DNA of 5,226 nucleotides from positions 1 to 5,226 of the forward strand of contig JAAZJT010000080.1 of assembly GCA_012800215.1 (NCBI GenBank), in the 5' to 3' direction. Positions 1 to 5,174 of the stretch are shown in pieces. This DNA is from Bacillota bacterium. Lineage in GTDB: Bacteria; Bacillota; Dethiobacteria; Dethiobacterales; Dethiobacteraceae. Position 1 is the stretch's first letter, and every line of letters starts with the position of its first letter. Under the pieces are notes generated by a model, which was not told the DNA's origin, did not search any database, and saw only the letters and a list, made by a program, of their open reading frames with translations. The position numbers and the translations under genes are program-made.

Positions 1-62
1 CCTTTTAGTCCACTAAGAACCAGGGCTAGTGAATCATCACTGGAAAGTTTTTTCTTCGGCAT
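1..62 (-). CDS. N-terminal fragment of a probable insertion-sequence transposase (OrfA-like)
   Basis: A leftward reading frame starts with ATG at 62-60 and runs out of the window. A strong GGGAGGAG ribosome site lies about 8 bases upstream. The 20 visible residues begin MPKKKLSSDD and end LVLSGLKG. This resembles the start of IS3-type OrfA proteins, where a basic N-terminus leads into the first helix of a helix-turn-helix, often ending in a LxGLKGE-like string. The family call rests on this short resemblance and on the nearby IS-like end. Only a sliver is visible, so it could be another small DNA-binding protein. Confidence 0.45.
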   Translation of the reverse strand, partial: MPKKKLSSDDSLALVLSGLK

Positions 63-122
63 GGTAGTTCTCCTCCCTTATTTGGATTCTACCATAACCG
101 TGTTGTCACTCTTTGGGTATCA
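1..122 (-). mobile_element. Probable end of an IS3-like insertion sequence
   Basis: Read on the minus strand, a sequence starting TGATACCCAAAGAG lies about 60 bases before the putative transposase start. IS3-family elements end in TG...CA, and their first gene starts a few tens of bases inside the end, so the boundary is placed at 122. The other end and the target duplication lie outside the window, so this cannot be confirmed here. The element would sit just upstream of the tetR promoter without disrupting it. Confidence 0.4.
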
Positions 123-164
123 GTATACATTATAATAATAAAAAGATAATGGCTGACTGGTTTC

Positions 165-192
165 TTGACAATTGGGGTAACTGTACTATAAT
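165..192 (+). promoter_or_regulatory. Sigma-A-type promoter of the tetR-family gene
   Basis: A perfect TTGACA (-35, 165-170) and a perfect TATAAT (-10, 187-192) are separated by 16 bp. Transcription would start near 199, giving a leader of about 68 bases before the ATG at 267. The -35 hexamer and spacer also read GACA-N11-TGTA (167-185). That is one base away from the GACA-N11-TGTC pattern found in the control region at 1931-2011, so autoregulation is possible. However, GACA is part of any consensus -35 box. Confidence 0.75.
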
Positions 193-266
193 GCCTCATA
201 AAGATCCAGCAATTTAGTAAAGGTTACCTACTACTTTTAGGTGGGCTGTGGAAAGGGGATGTTCAA

Positions 267-821
267 ATGCCTGACTCACAGATAACTAAACGTGCATTAT
301 CTGCTGCAATGAAGGAATTAATGGCTGAACGTCCCATGGAGAAGATCAAGATCGCTGACATAGCTCAACGATGCAATATGAATCGGCAGAGCTTTTACTA
401 CCACTTCAAAGACAAATATGATCTGGTGAATTGGATATTCTATACTGAGTTCTTTGCTGATATTCAAAAATCTCTCAACAGGCCCGGCTGGGAATTGATC
501 GCAAAGATGTGCCAGTTCTTTTACGAGAACCGCTCCTTCTACAGCAACGCCCTAAAGGTTAGAGGGCAAAACTCCTTCTCTGAGTACTTCAACGAGGTCA
601 TGCATCCGCTTATTCTAGCCCATTTCTCTGATATTTTCGCCAATGATGAGGATCAGGATTTTTATGCTACCTTTTATGCCGATTCTATTCGGATTACCAT
701 AACCAGATGGCTGTTGGAAGGGGCCAAAATACCGCCGGATAAGTTTGTAAGACTGGTGAGAACAGCTGTTACGGGAGTTGCCTATAAGATTGTAATCGAT
801 GATTTCGTTCAGCAGACTTAA
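267..821 (+). CDS. TetR/AcrR-family transcriptional regulator, DhaS-like
   Basis: A 184-residue protein of normal TetR-family length that acts as a dimeric DNA-binding regulator in the cytoplasm. Residues about 6-52 form the TetR N-terminal domain. The helix-turn-helix is around residues 26-48, with the typical IADIAQRCNMNRQSFYYHFK pattern followed by DKYDLV. The C-terminal part has the hydrophobic helices and late FVRLVRTAVTG segment seen in the TetR_C_8 / DhaS-like group, whose members can be activators or repressors. The ATG at 267 is preceded by AAAGGGGA at 252-259, a good ribosome site. The stop overlaps by 4 bp the stop of the leftward gene, with no terminator between them. Context suggests it controls the radical SAM pair to its right through the operator-like repeats at 1931-2011. 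That link is inferred; the ligand is unknown. Confidence 0.88.
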   Translation: MPDSQITKRALSAAMKELMAERPMEKIKIADIAQRCNMNRQSFYYHFKDKYDLVNWIFYTEFFADIQKSLNRPGWELIAKMCQFFYENRSFYSNALKVRGQNSFSEYFNEVMHPLILAHFSDIFANDEDQDFYATFYADSIRITITRWLLEGAKIPPDKFVRLVRTAVTGVAYKIVIDDFVQQT

Positions 822-1882
822 TAGCTGATTCTGGGCATGGTTCTTTCCAGAATGGACTGGAAGGATTGGGTGCGGATGTTGATATGAGGTTGGACACTAT
901 CCATATTTTTAACAGCTAATCGCCCATCCCCCAGAATAGCAATAAAGCATTCTTCCACAGAGATAGTACGATCCACATGGGCTAATTCTGTATAGAAATC
1001 AAAAATAATAAGGGGATAACGGGCAGCGGTTTTAGCAGTTTTAATAAACTTGCTCATCAACTTATGGTTTTCCGGTTTCTGTAAATTCTTGCGTACCATA
1101 AAGAAGCAAACCGAATTAGCTTCCTTTATAGAAGTGAGGCAGGAATCGCTGGTAAGATAGGCCAGGTTATCATCGTCATATTCGCTATAGGTGCCGAACA
1201 GGCATTTATTATCAAACAAAACTGCGGCTGCTTTGCTATAAGATTGCTTGCCTGGCGTGGCCAGGTGCAGTATCAATACGACATTTTGGTTTTCTACTAT
1301 CTTTTTGGCAATGTCGGGGTTTATAGCTTCCGGTTCAGCAAATATAAAATAGGTTCCTTCTTTATGAACTGCCAATCCCTCCAAAAGATCAGCTAAATTC
1401 TGTTGATTGTTATTAATGAAAAACATTCCGCAATAAATGCCGATAGCTTCCCCCTGTTTAAGCACTTCACTGACTTCCGCCTGGGACAGCCGATTATCAC
1501 ATACCCTTCGAAAATCAAAAACAATAGTCCAGGGGACATTATAACCATTTCTTCTTTCATGGTCGCGTATCTGCTGTGCTCCATATGTCAGACAGGTATA
1601 TCCTAATTTGGCTGCGGTATTCTTAAGCAGTTGATGATCTACATGACTTACTATTTTTCGGGTTAATTCATACAGGGGACTGTTCTCATTGGCCAGCATT
1701 TGCTGGGTAATGCGGAAAAAATCCTGATGAAACCGGCCTTGTGACAGATGAGATCCTAGGTCTATTAAATTGCGAATTCCCCGATGGGTATTGTCCTGTA
1801 TATCACGAATGCCCTTATCGATAGCTACTTCTATCATGGCATAAGTCATTTTTGCGCTTTTATCCACGGAACAGCGTACCAC
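818..1882 (-). CDS. Radical SAM-like pseudoenzyme (cluster-less paralogue of the divergent radical SAM protein)
   Basis: A 354-residue soluble protein with no obvious annotation until compared with its neighbour at 2102-3481. Residues 67-128 align without gaps to residues 61-122 of the neighbour (16 of 62 identical by hand count), including the shared NVPW. The similarity continues through the barrel: KQGEAIGIY matches EQGKELGVF, and FIAILGDGRLAV matches YLHINANGDIEP. The CX3CX2C cluster motif is reduced to a single Cys (C128, then DNRLS). The SAM-contacting SGGEP is replaced by INNNQ around 156-160. The last 80 or so residues, which carry the tail cysteines in the neighbour, are absent. It should therefore not bind the usual Fe-S cluster or cleave SAM. 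The open frame argues for a retained non-catalytic role, perhaps as partner, substrate carrier or regulator of the enzyme; this is inference. The start is uncertain. GTG at 1882 has a poor ribosome site, while GTG at 1867 (residue 6) has AAGGTGG about 10 bases upstream and may be the real start. Confidence 0.8.
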   Translation of the reverse strand: MVRCSVDKSAKMTYAMIEVAIDKGIRDIQDNTHRGIRNLIDLGSHLSQGRFHQDFFRITQQMLANENSPLYELTRKIVSHVDHQLLKNTAAKLGYTCLTYGAQQIRDHERRNGYNVPWTIVFDFRRVCDNRLSQAEVSEVLKQGEAIGIYCGMFFINNNQQNLADLLEGLAVHKEGTYFIFAEPEAINPDIAKKIVENQNVVLILHLATPGKQSYSKAAAVLFDNKCLFGTYSEYDDDNLAYLTSDSCLTSIKEANSVCFFMVRKNLQKPENHKLMSKFIKTAKTAARYPLIIFDFYTELAHVDRTISVEECFIAILGDGRLAVKNMDSVQPHINIRTQSFQSILERTMPRISY

Positions 1883-1899
1883 CTTTCATTGCTCTAACT

Positions 1900-1911
1900 T
1901 ACTATATAGTA
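1900..1911. repeat. 12-bp perfect palindrome in the leader of the pseudoenzyme gene
   Basis: TACTATATAGTA is a perfect palindrome lying between the predicted leftward transcription start (near 1918) and the pseudoenzyme start. It could be a protein-binding site, but short AT-rich palindromes also arise by chance. Confidence 0.3.
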
Positions 1912-1924
1912 CCCTATTGAACTT

Positions 1925-1953
1925 AATAAATAGACAAAGTTTTATTCTGTCAA
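1925..1953 (-). promoter_or_regulatory. Predicted leftward promoter of the pseudoenzyme gene
   Basis: On the minus strand a perfect TTGACA (1953-1948) is followed after 17 bases by TTTATT (1930-1925), a 4-of-6 match to the -10 box. Transcription would start near 1918, about 36-50 bases before the candidate starts. Operator-like site A (1931-1953) fills the space from the -35 box to the edge of the -10 box, so a protein bound there would block RNA polymerase. Confidence 0.5.
1931..1953. promoter_or_regulatory. Operator-like inverted repeat A (TAGACA-N11-TGTCAA)
   Basis: TAGACA and TGTCAA flank an 11-base spacer with a GACA/TGTC core. The spacer and core resemble site B at 1987-2011, so A and B look like two copies of one site. 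It overlaps the predicted promoter of the leftward gene. The size and two-fold symmetry suit a dimeric regulator such as the TetR protein at 267-821. The link to that protein is inferred. Confidence 0.5.
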
Positions 1954-1960
1954 AAACAAT

Positions 1961-1980
1961 GACAATTTATTGTTAGTGTC
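1961..1980. promoter_or_regulatory. Operator-like inverted repeat C (GACA-N12-TGTC)
   Basis: GACA at 1961-1964 and TGTC at 1977-1980 flank 12 bases. Its centre (1970.5) lies midway between those of sites A (1942) and B (1999), about 28.5 bp from each. It is the weakest of the three alone, since only the 4-base cores match; the regular placement is the main support. Confidence 0.35.
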
Positions 1981-1986
1981 GTGCTT

Positions 1987-2011
1987 TTAGACATCTTTAT
2001 TTTCTGTCTAA
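1987..2011. promoter_or_regulatory. Operator-like inverted repeat B (TTAGACA-N11-TGTCTAA)
   Basis: A perfect 7-bp inverted repeat with an 11-base spacer, the best-formed of the three GACA/TGTC sites. It lies about 90-115 bases upstream of the radical SAM start, just upstream of a possible extended -10 element at 2022-2030. Depending on the true start site it could serve repression or activation. A further TTAGAC half-site follows at 2033-2038. Confidence 0.55.
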
Positions 2012-2017
2012 GGAAAA

Positions 2018-2066
2018 ATTTTGCTATGTTTTTTAGACTATCAGAAGGGGTAAAAGATAGCAAAAT
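2018..2066 (+). repeat. 10-bp inverted repeat in the radical SAM leader
   Basis: ATTTTGCTAT (2018-2027) and ATAGCAAAAT (2057-2066) are exact reverse complements separated by 29 bases. If transcription starts at or before 2018, the leader RNA could form a long-looped stem ending about 23 bases before the ribosome site (GAGGGG, around 2090-2095). Otherwise it could be a DNA site for a second regulator. Confidence 0.4.
2022..2030 (+). promoter_or_regulatory. Possible extended -10 promoter element of the radical SAM gene
   Basis: TGCTATGTT (2022-2030) has the TG-N-TATxxT form of an extended -10 element. No good -35 box lies 16-18 bp upstream; that place is taken by operator-like site B. A poor -35 would fit a promoter that needs an activator bound at B. 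This is a tentative call. Confidence 0.3.
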
Positions 2067-2101
2067 AACAAAGATTATAAGGAAAAGCGAGGGGAACATT
2101 T

Positions 2102-3481
2102 ATGGAAAAAAGCATGGGTGAAAATATAAAAGCTTTTGGTCTCAAAAGAGCACTTGACTATTTAGATGCCGATCCGGAAAGAAACATTACGCGAGTAGTA
2201 GATTGGCTTATTAAAGTTGATCGCGATGAAAAACATGTGGCTCCCCGAGCGCGCACTGCCAAGAGTTTCATCGATGATCACAACAGCAACTGGTATCAAC
2301 TTATTAAGAGTCTTTATACAGATGTTGATGATGGGATCAGAAAACGGTTTTTCGAAAACGTACTGGTAAATGCTACGGTTATAGGTACGAAACGCCAGGA
2401 TAAAGTGATGGAAAAGTACGGATGCAATGTTCCCTGGGCCATTCTTATGGATCCAACCTCAGCCTGTAATCTGCACTGTACGGGATGCTGGGCAGCGGAG
2501 TATGGGCACAAGCTCAGTATGGATTACGATACCATAAACAGTATTATCGAACAGGGAAAGGAATTGGGGGTATTTGCCTATATATATTCCGGAGGTGAAC
2601 CCCTGGTCCGCAAACACGATATTATAAAACTTTGCGAAAAACATCCTGAGTGCGCTTTTTTGGCCTTTACCAATGGAACCTTAATAGATAAAGAGTTTGC
2701 AGATGATATGCTGCGGGTAAAGAACTTCGTTCCGGCCATTAGTGTGGAAGGTTTTGAAGAAGAAACGGATGCCCGACGGGGTAAAGGTACTTATAGAGCT
2801 GTAATAAATGCTATGGAGACGCTTAAATCAAAGAAACTGCCCTTTGGTATTTCCTGCACCTATACTCGAGCAAATGCAGAAGTCATCGGAAGCGAAGAGT
2901 ACTTTAATGAAATGATTGAAAAAGGTGTCAAATTTGCCTGGTTCTTTACCTATATACCTATTGGGAAAAATGCAGTACCCGAACTAATAGCAACACCTGA
3001 ACAACGGGAATACATGTATCACCAGCTGCGCAAATTCCGCCAGACCAAACCCATTTTTACTCTGGATTTCTGGAATGACGGTGAGTATTCAGGTGGGTGT
3101 ATAGCTGGTGGCCGTCGTTATCTTCATATTAACGCTAACGGTGATATTGAACCATGTGCTTTTATTCATTATTCAGACAGCAATATCCACAATACCACCC
3201 TGCTGGAAGCATTACAGCGTCCGCTGTTTATGCAGTATCATCTTGGCCAGCCCTTTAACAATAATCATTTGCGTCCCTGCCCGTTATTGGATAATCCTGA
3301 ATGTTTGATCAATATGGTGGATTCGTCAGGGGCTCAATCCACGGAAATGCTGCATCCGGAAGATGTCCACGTGCTTTGCGGCAAATGCCGGGAAACTGCA
3401 GATGAATGGGCACCTGTCGCAGATAGATTATGGAGAGAAAATCAGGAATATGAGCAGCCGGTAAAATATGCTAAAGTATAG
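2102..3481 (+). CDS. Radical SAM protein with a cysteine-rich, SPASM-like C-terminal region
   Basis: A 459-residue enzyme of the radical SAM superfamily, which uses a [4Fe-4S] cluster to cleave S-adenosylmethionine and start radical chemistry. Residues 1-110 are an N-terminal helical region shared with the divergent paralogue. The cluster motif CNLHCTGC gives C122, C126 and C129 (CX3CX2C). SGGEP (163-167) is the SAM-binding glycine motif, and the barrel runs to about 320. After it come C333, C352, C393, C401 and a CGKC pair (C426/C429), arranged like an auxiliary-cluster domain. Between them GRRYLHINANGDIEPC (337-352) has the typical SPASM-type 'NGDxxPC' string. The ATG at 2102 follows GCGAGGGGA at good spacing. 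I recall close relatives in many Clostridia but not a firmly assigned function. Peptide maturation and lipid modification, including membrane-spanning lipid synthesis, are possibilities I cannot test here. There is no precursor peptide or glycosyltransferase nearby in the window. Confidence 0.9.
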   Translation: MEKSMGENIKAFGLKRALDYLDADPERNITRVVDWLIKVDRDEKHVAPRARTAKSFIDDHNSNWYQLIKSLYTDVDDGIRKRFFENVLVNATVIGTKRQDKVMEKYGCNVPWAILMDPTSACNLHCTGCWAAEYGHKLSMDYDTINSIIEQGKELGVFAYIYSGGEPLVRKHDIIKLCEKHPECAFLAFTNGTLIDKEFADDMLRVKNFVPAISVEGFEEETDARRGKGTYRAVINAMETLKSKKLPFGISCTYTRANAEVIGSEEYFNEMIEKGVKFAWFFTYIPIGKNAVPELIATPEQREYMYHQLRKFRQTKPIFTLDFWNDGEYSGGCIAGGRRYLHINANGDIEPCAFIHYSDSNIHNTTLLEALQRPLFMQYHLGQPFNNNHLRPCPLLDNPECLINMVDSSGAQSTEMLHPEDVHVLCGKCRETADEWAPVADRLWRENQEYEQPVKYAKV

Positions 3482-3485
3482 AATG

Positions 3486-3513
3486 GCTATGGTGTAAAGG
3501 ATTATACCATAGC
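3486..3513 (+). repeat. Intercistronic 12-bp hairpin between the radical SAM and ATPase genes
   Basis: GCTATGGTGTAA pairs with TTATACCATAGC around an AGGA loop: 11 Watson-Crick pairs and one G-U pair. It starts 5 bases after the radical SAM stop. No T-run follows, so it is not a classic intrinsic terminator. It may protect the 3' end of the upstream message or weaken read-through into the ATPase gene. Confidence 0.55.
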
Positions 3514-3541
3514 ACCAGCATAGAATGGAGGAATAGGACGT

Positions 3542-4675
3542 TTGATACCTCATAGTATCGACTATCGCCAGGTGCTGAAAAACTTACAGGTTAATCCTGA
3601 CACCGGCCTAAGCAGTCAAGAGGCTGCTCAACGTTTGAACGATTACGGTGAAAATAAACTGCAGGAAAAAAAGAAGAAGAGCAGCGTTAAGCGATTTGCA
3701 GAACAATTTAAAGATGTGATGATTATCATTCTGTTGATAGCAGCAGGAATTTCTTTTGCCGTGGCTTGGTATGAAGGGGAAGGGTTTTTTGAACCCATAC
3801 TCATTTTGCTGATCGTATTTCTTAACGCCATTATAGGCGTGGTACAGGAAGGCAAGGCGGAAAAAGCCTTGGATGCCTTAAAAGACTTGTCCGCACCTCA
3901 TGCCCGGGTTATTCGCAATGGACGGGAGATGATCATAGAAGCAACTCAACTGGTGCCGGGAGACGTCATTAGCCTGGAGGCTGGAGATTACGTACCAGCA
4001 GATGCCCGTCTTATCCGCTCGGCCAGCTTGAAAGCGGAAGAATCAGCCTTAACAGGAGAATCAGTACCCAGTGAAAAGGACGCCGTAGCAGAAGTGGCTG
4101 GTAATGCCCCTTTAGGGGATCGTTTTAATATGATCTATTCCGGGTGCAGCATTATCTATGGTACCGCTACTGCTGTAGTTACCGCTACCGGCATGAAAAC
4201 CGAGATGGGCAAAATAGCTGATTTGTTAGATGCGGAAGGTGATACCCAAACACCCCTGCAGCACAAATTAGCCGTTTTAGGCAAATACATCGGTTTTGTG
4301 GCTCTGGGTATATGTGGAGTAATTTTTGCAATTGGATTACTATATGGCATGAATGTAATGGAAATTTTCATGATTGCCGTAGCATTAGCAGTTTCCGCTA
4401 TTCCCGAAGGGCTACCGGCTATTGTAACCATTGTGTTGGCTATTGGAGTACAGCGCATGGTTCGGAAAAACGCTATTGTCAGGAAACTGCCGGCAGTGGA
4501 GACCCTGGGAAGCGCATCAGTTATATGCTCCGATAAGACTGGCACTCTCACTCAAAACCAGATGACCTTAGTAAAGGCTTTTGAAGCAAATAATTCCATT
4601 CTGGAAGACATCTCCGACAGTAATTCAGATCCAAGGAATAACCAGGGGGACGGTTCTTGCGGTTGCATGAGTTAA
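3542..4675 (+). pseudogene. Truncated P-type cation ATPase (Ca2+-type, P2A), N-terminal 40% only
   Basis: The intact protein would be a membrane pump that exports or sequesters Ca2+ using ATP. Residues 1-50 match the cation-ATPase N-terminal domain. M1 is about 58-76 and M2 83-102. The actuator domain carries TGES at 171-174. M3 is about 249-269 and M4 273-302 with the kinked PEGLP at 288-292. The phosphorylation motif DKTGT places the aspartate at 331. Homology fades near residue 350-356, and the frame ends at 377 in residues (NNQGDGSCG) belonging to a REP-like sequence. Related pumps have roughly 850-900 residues. Missing here are nearly all of the nucleotide-binding domain, the rest of the P domain and M5-M10, so it should not pump. 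The TTG start at 3542 follows GGAGG (3527-3531) with 10 bases between, and the protein begins as the family does. It lies 60 bp after the radical SAM gene and may once have been co-transcribed with it. Confidence 0.85.
4635..4668 (+). repeat. REP-like sequence next to the transposase remnant
   Basis: AACC (4640-4643) and GGTT (4652-4655) flank a G-rich AGGGGGAC. The string resembles the short GGGGACGGTTCTT-type repeats I recall beside REP-associated tyrosine transposases in Firmicutes. It supplies the last codons of the broken ATPase frame and probably marks the left junction of the insertion. The call rests on memory of the motif and on the transposase remnant just downstream. Confidence 0.5.
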
Positions 4676-4689
4676 TGCATTTTGCATTA
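4673..4689. repeat. Perfect 7-bp hairpin at the ATPase stop
   Basis: TAATGCA and TGCATTA are separated by TTT and start at the TAA stop of the truncated ATPase frame. It may be part of the REP-like end structure recognised by the transposase. No T-run follows to suggest a terminator. Confidence 0.4.
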
Positions 4690-4692
4690 TAA

Positions 4693-4868
4693 GCCAGGGG
4701 TTGGTTTATAGGAAATCATGTTCATTTACTACTTAAGGAAGAGCAAGAAGAATGGGGCGTATCGGTGCCAGCTATGCATATTGGTACATTTTAAAATATC
4801 AACGATGCGGGCAATTATTTCAAGATAGATACAAAAGTGAACCTGTTGAAGATGATAGATGTTTTTCG
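4693..4868 (+). pseudogene. Frameshifted fragment of a REP-associated tyrosine transposase (Y1 / IS200-like HUH fold)
   Basis: Two reading frames together recover the middle of a Y1 transposase, which nicks and rejoins single-stranded DNA through a tyrosine. From 4708 one frame reads IGNHVHLLLKEEQEEWG, containing the HVH form of the metal-binding HUH motif (4717-4725). From 4758 a second frame reads RIGASYAYWY, continuing to LFQDRYKSEPVEDD (4815-4856), a hallmark of this family. About five residues appear lost at the frame change near 4757. The N-terminal part, the catalytic tyrosine helix and the C-terminus are missing, and similarity ends near 4868. It is a dead remnant lying directly after the broken ATPase, so its arrival or a later deletion at it probably caused that truncation. 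Confidence 0.8.
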
Positions 4869-4910
4869 AAACTCATTGTACCTTATCTACCGATATAACC
4901 GAATTATTAA

Positions 4911-4953
4911 TGGTGGGCCCATCCGGAAATCGAACGCGGGACACCCTAGCGTC
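4911..4953 (-). other. Degenerate tRNA 3'-end-like sequence, possible older attachment site
   Basis: On the minus strand the sequence ends TGGGCCCACCA, with discriminator A and CCA as in a bacterial tRNA gene, preceded by TTCGATT as in a T loop. The T stem does not pair cleanly and no anticodon arm or 5' half is recognisable, so this is not a functional tRNA. AATGGTGGGCC (4909-4919) recurs at 5100-5110 at the clean tRNA-Lys fragment, in the same orientation. I read it as an attachment scar of an earlier element at this locus, or of one using another tRNA. Confidence 0.4.
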
Positions 4954-5012
4954 GCTATTTGTGTGTTATTTTGCATGCTGTACAAGTCCTTATAACATCT
5001 ACCAAAAAAAGG

Positions 5013-5033
5013 ATGGCACCGAATGGGCACCAA
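5013..5033. repeat. Pair of GGCACC direct repeats, 11-bp period
   Basis: GGCACC occurs at 5015-5020 and again at 5026-5031, within ATGGCACCGA / ATGGGCACCAA. The 11-bp period puts both copies on one face of the helix. The pair lies about 100 bp inside the tRNA-like end at 4911 and mirrors the pair at 5175-5194. Arm-type binding sites for a tyrosine integrase are a plausible reading. Confidence 0.45.
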
Positions 5034-5101
5034 ATAGAAAAAGGATAGAATTATATCCGAAATTCTCTCCTTCATATTTGCCTACATATTGGGTTTTTGA
5101 A

Positions 5102-5146
5102 TGGTGGGCCATGAAGGAATCGAACCTTCAACCTTCTGATTAAGAG
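5102..5146 (-). other. 3' fragment of tRNA-Lys(CTT): probable attachment site of an integrated element
   Basis: On the minus strand 45 bases match the 3' part of a lysine tRNA. The anticodon loop is CTCTTAA (5146-5140, anticodon CTT). Then come the 3' side of the anticodon stem, a perfect T arm (GAAGG, TTCGATT, CCTTC), the acceptor strand ATGGCCC, the discriminator A and CCA. Upstream of the loop the similarity stops: the 5' anticodon stem, D arm and GGGCCAT acceptor strand are absent. Tyrosine integrases commonly recombine within tRNA genes, often near the anticodon or T loop, and leave a copy of the tRNA 3' end at the far side of the element. By orientation the element would lie at higher coordinates, beyond the window, with the intact tRNA gene at its other end. 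Confidence 0.7.
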
Positions 5147-5174
5147 ATAGTTAGTTAAAACAAGTTTTAATTTA

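Noticed and set aside
226..242. ACCTA/TAGGT inverted repeat in the tetR leader
   Set aside because: Five-bp arms with a 7-base loop are too weak and too common to call an operator or structured RNA.
1403..1606. Short plus-strand frame antisense to the pseudoenzyme gene
   Set aside because: The minus-strand frame here has clear homology to the radical SAM protein, and the plus-strand frame shows no domain or ribosome site.
818..1882. The leftward gene as a simple decaying pseudogene
   Set aside because: No frameshift or internal stop occurs in 354 codons, the structural core positions are kept, and the losses fall on catalytic motifs and the tail. A young pseudogene cannot be fully excluded without comparative data.
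1863..1889. ATG at 1889-1887 as the start of the leftward gene
   Set aside because: It is in a different frame from the pseudoenzyme and meets a stop after nine codons.
3486..3513. Rho-independent terminator after the radical SAM gene
   Set aside because: The stem is strong, but the bases after it are ACCAGCATAG, with no T-run.
4156..4551. 131-codon open frame on the minus strand inside the ATPase gene
   Set aside because: It is antisense to the conserved M3-M4 and phosphorylation region of the ATPase, and its composition is that of a shadow frame with no recognisable domain.
4859..5143. Open frame of 94 codons on the plus strand
   Set aside because: It crosses both tRNA-derived blocks. 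Its ending (WWAMKESNLQPSD) is a typical artefact of translating the reverse complement of a tRNA gene, and there is no ribosome site.
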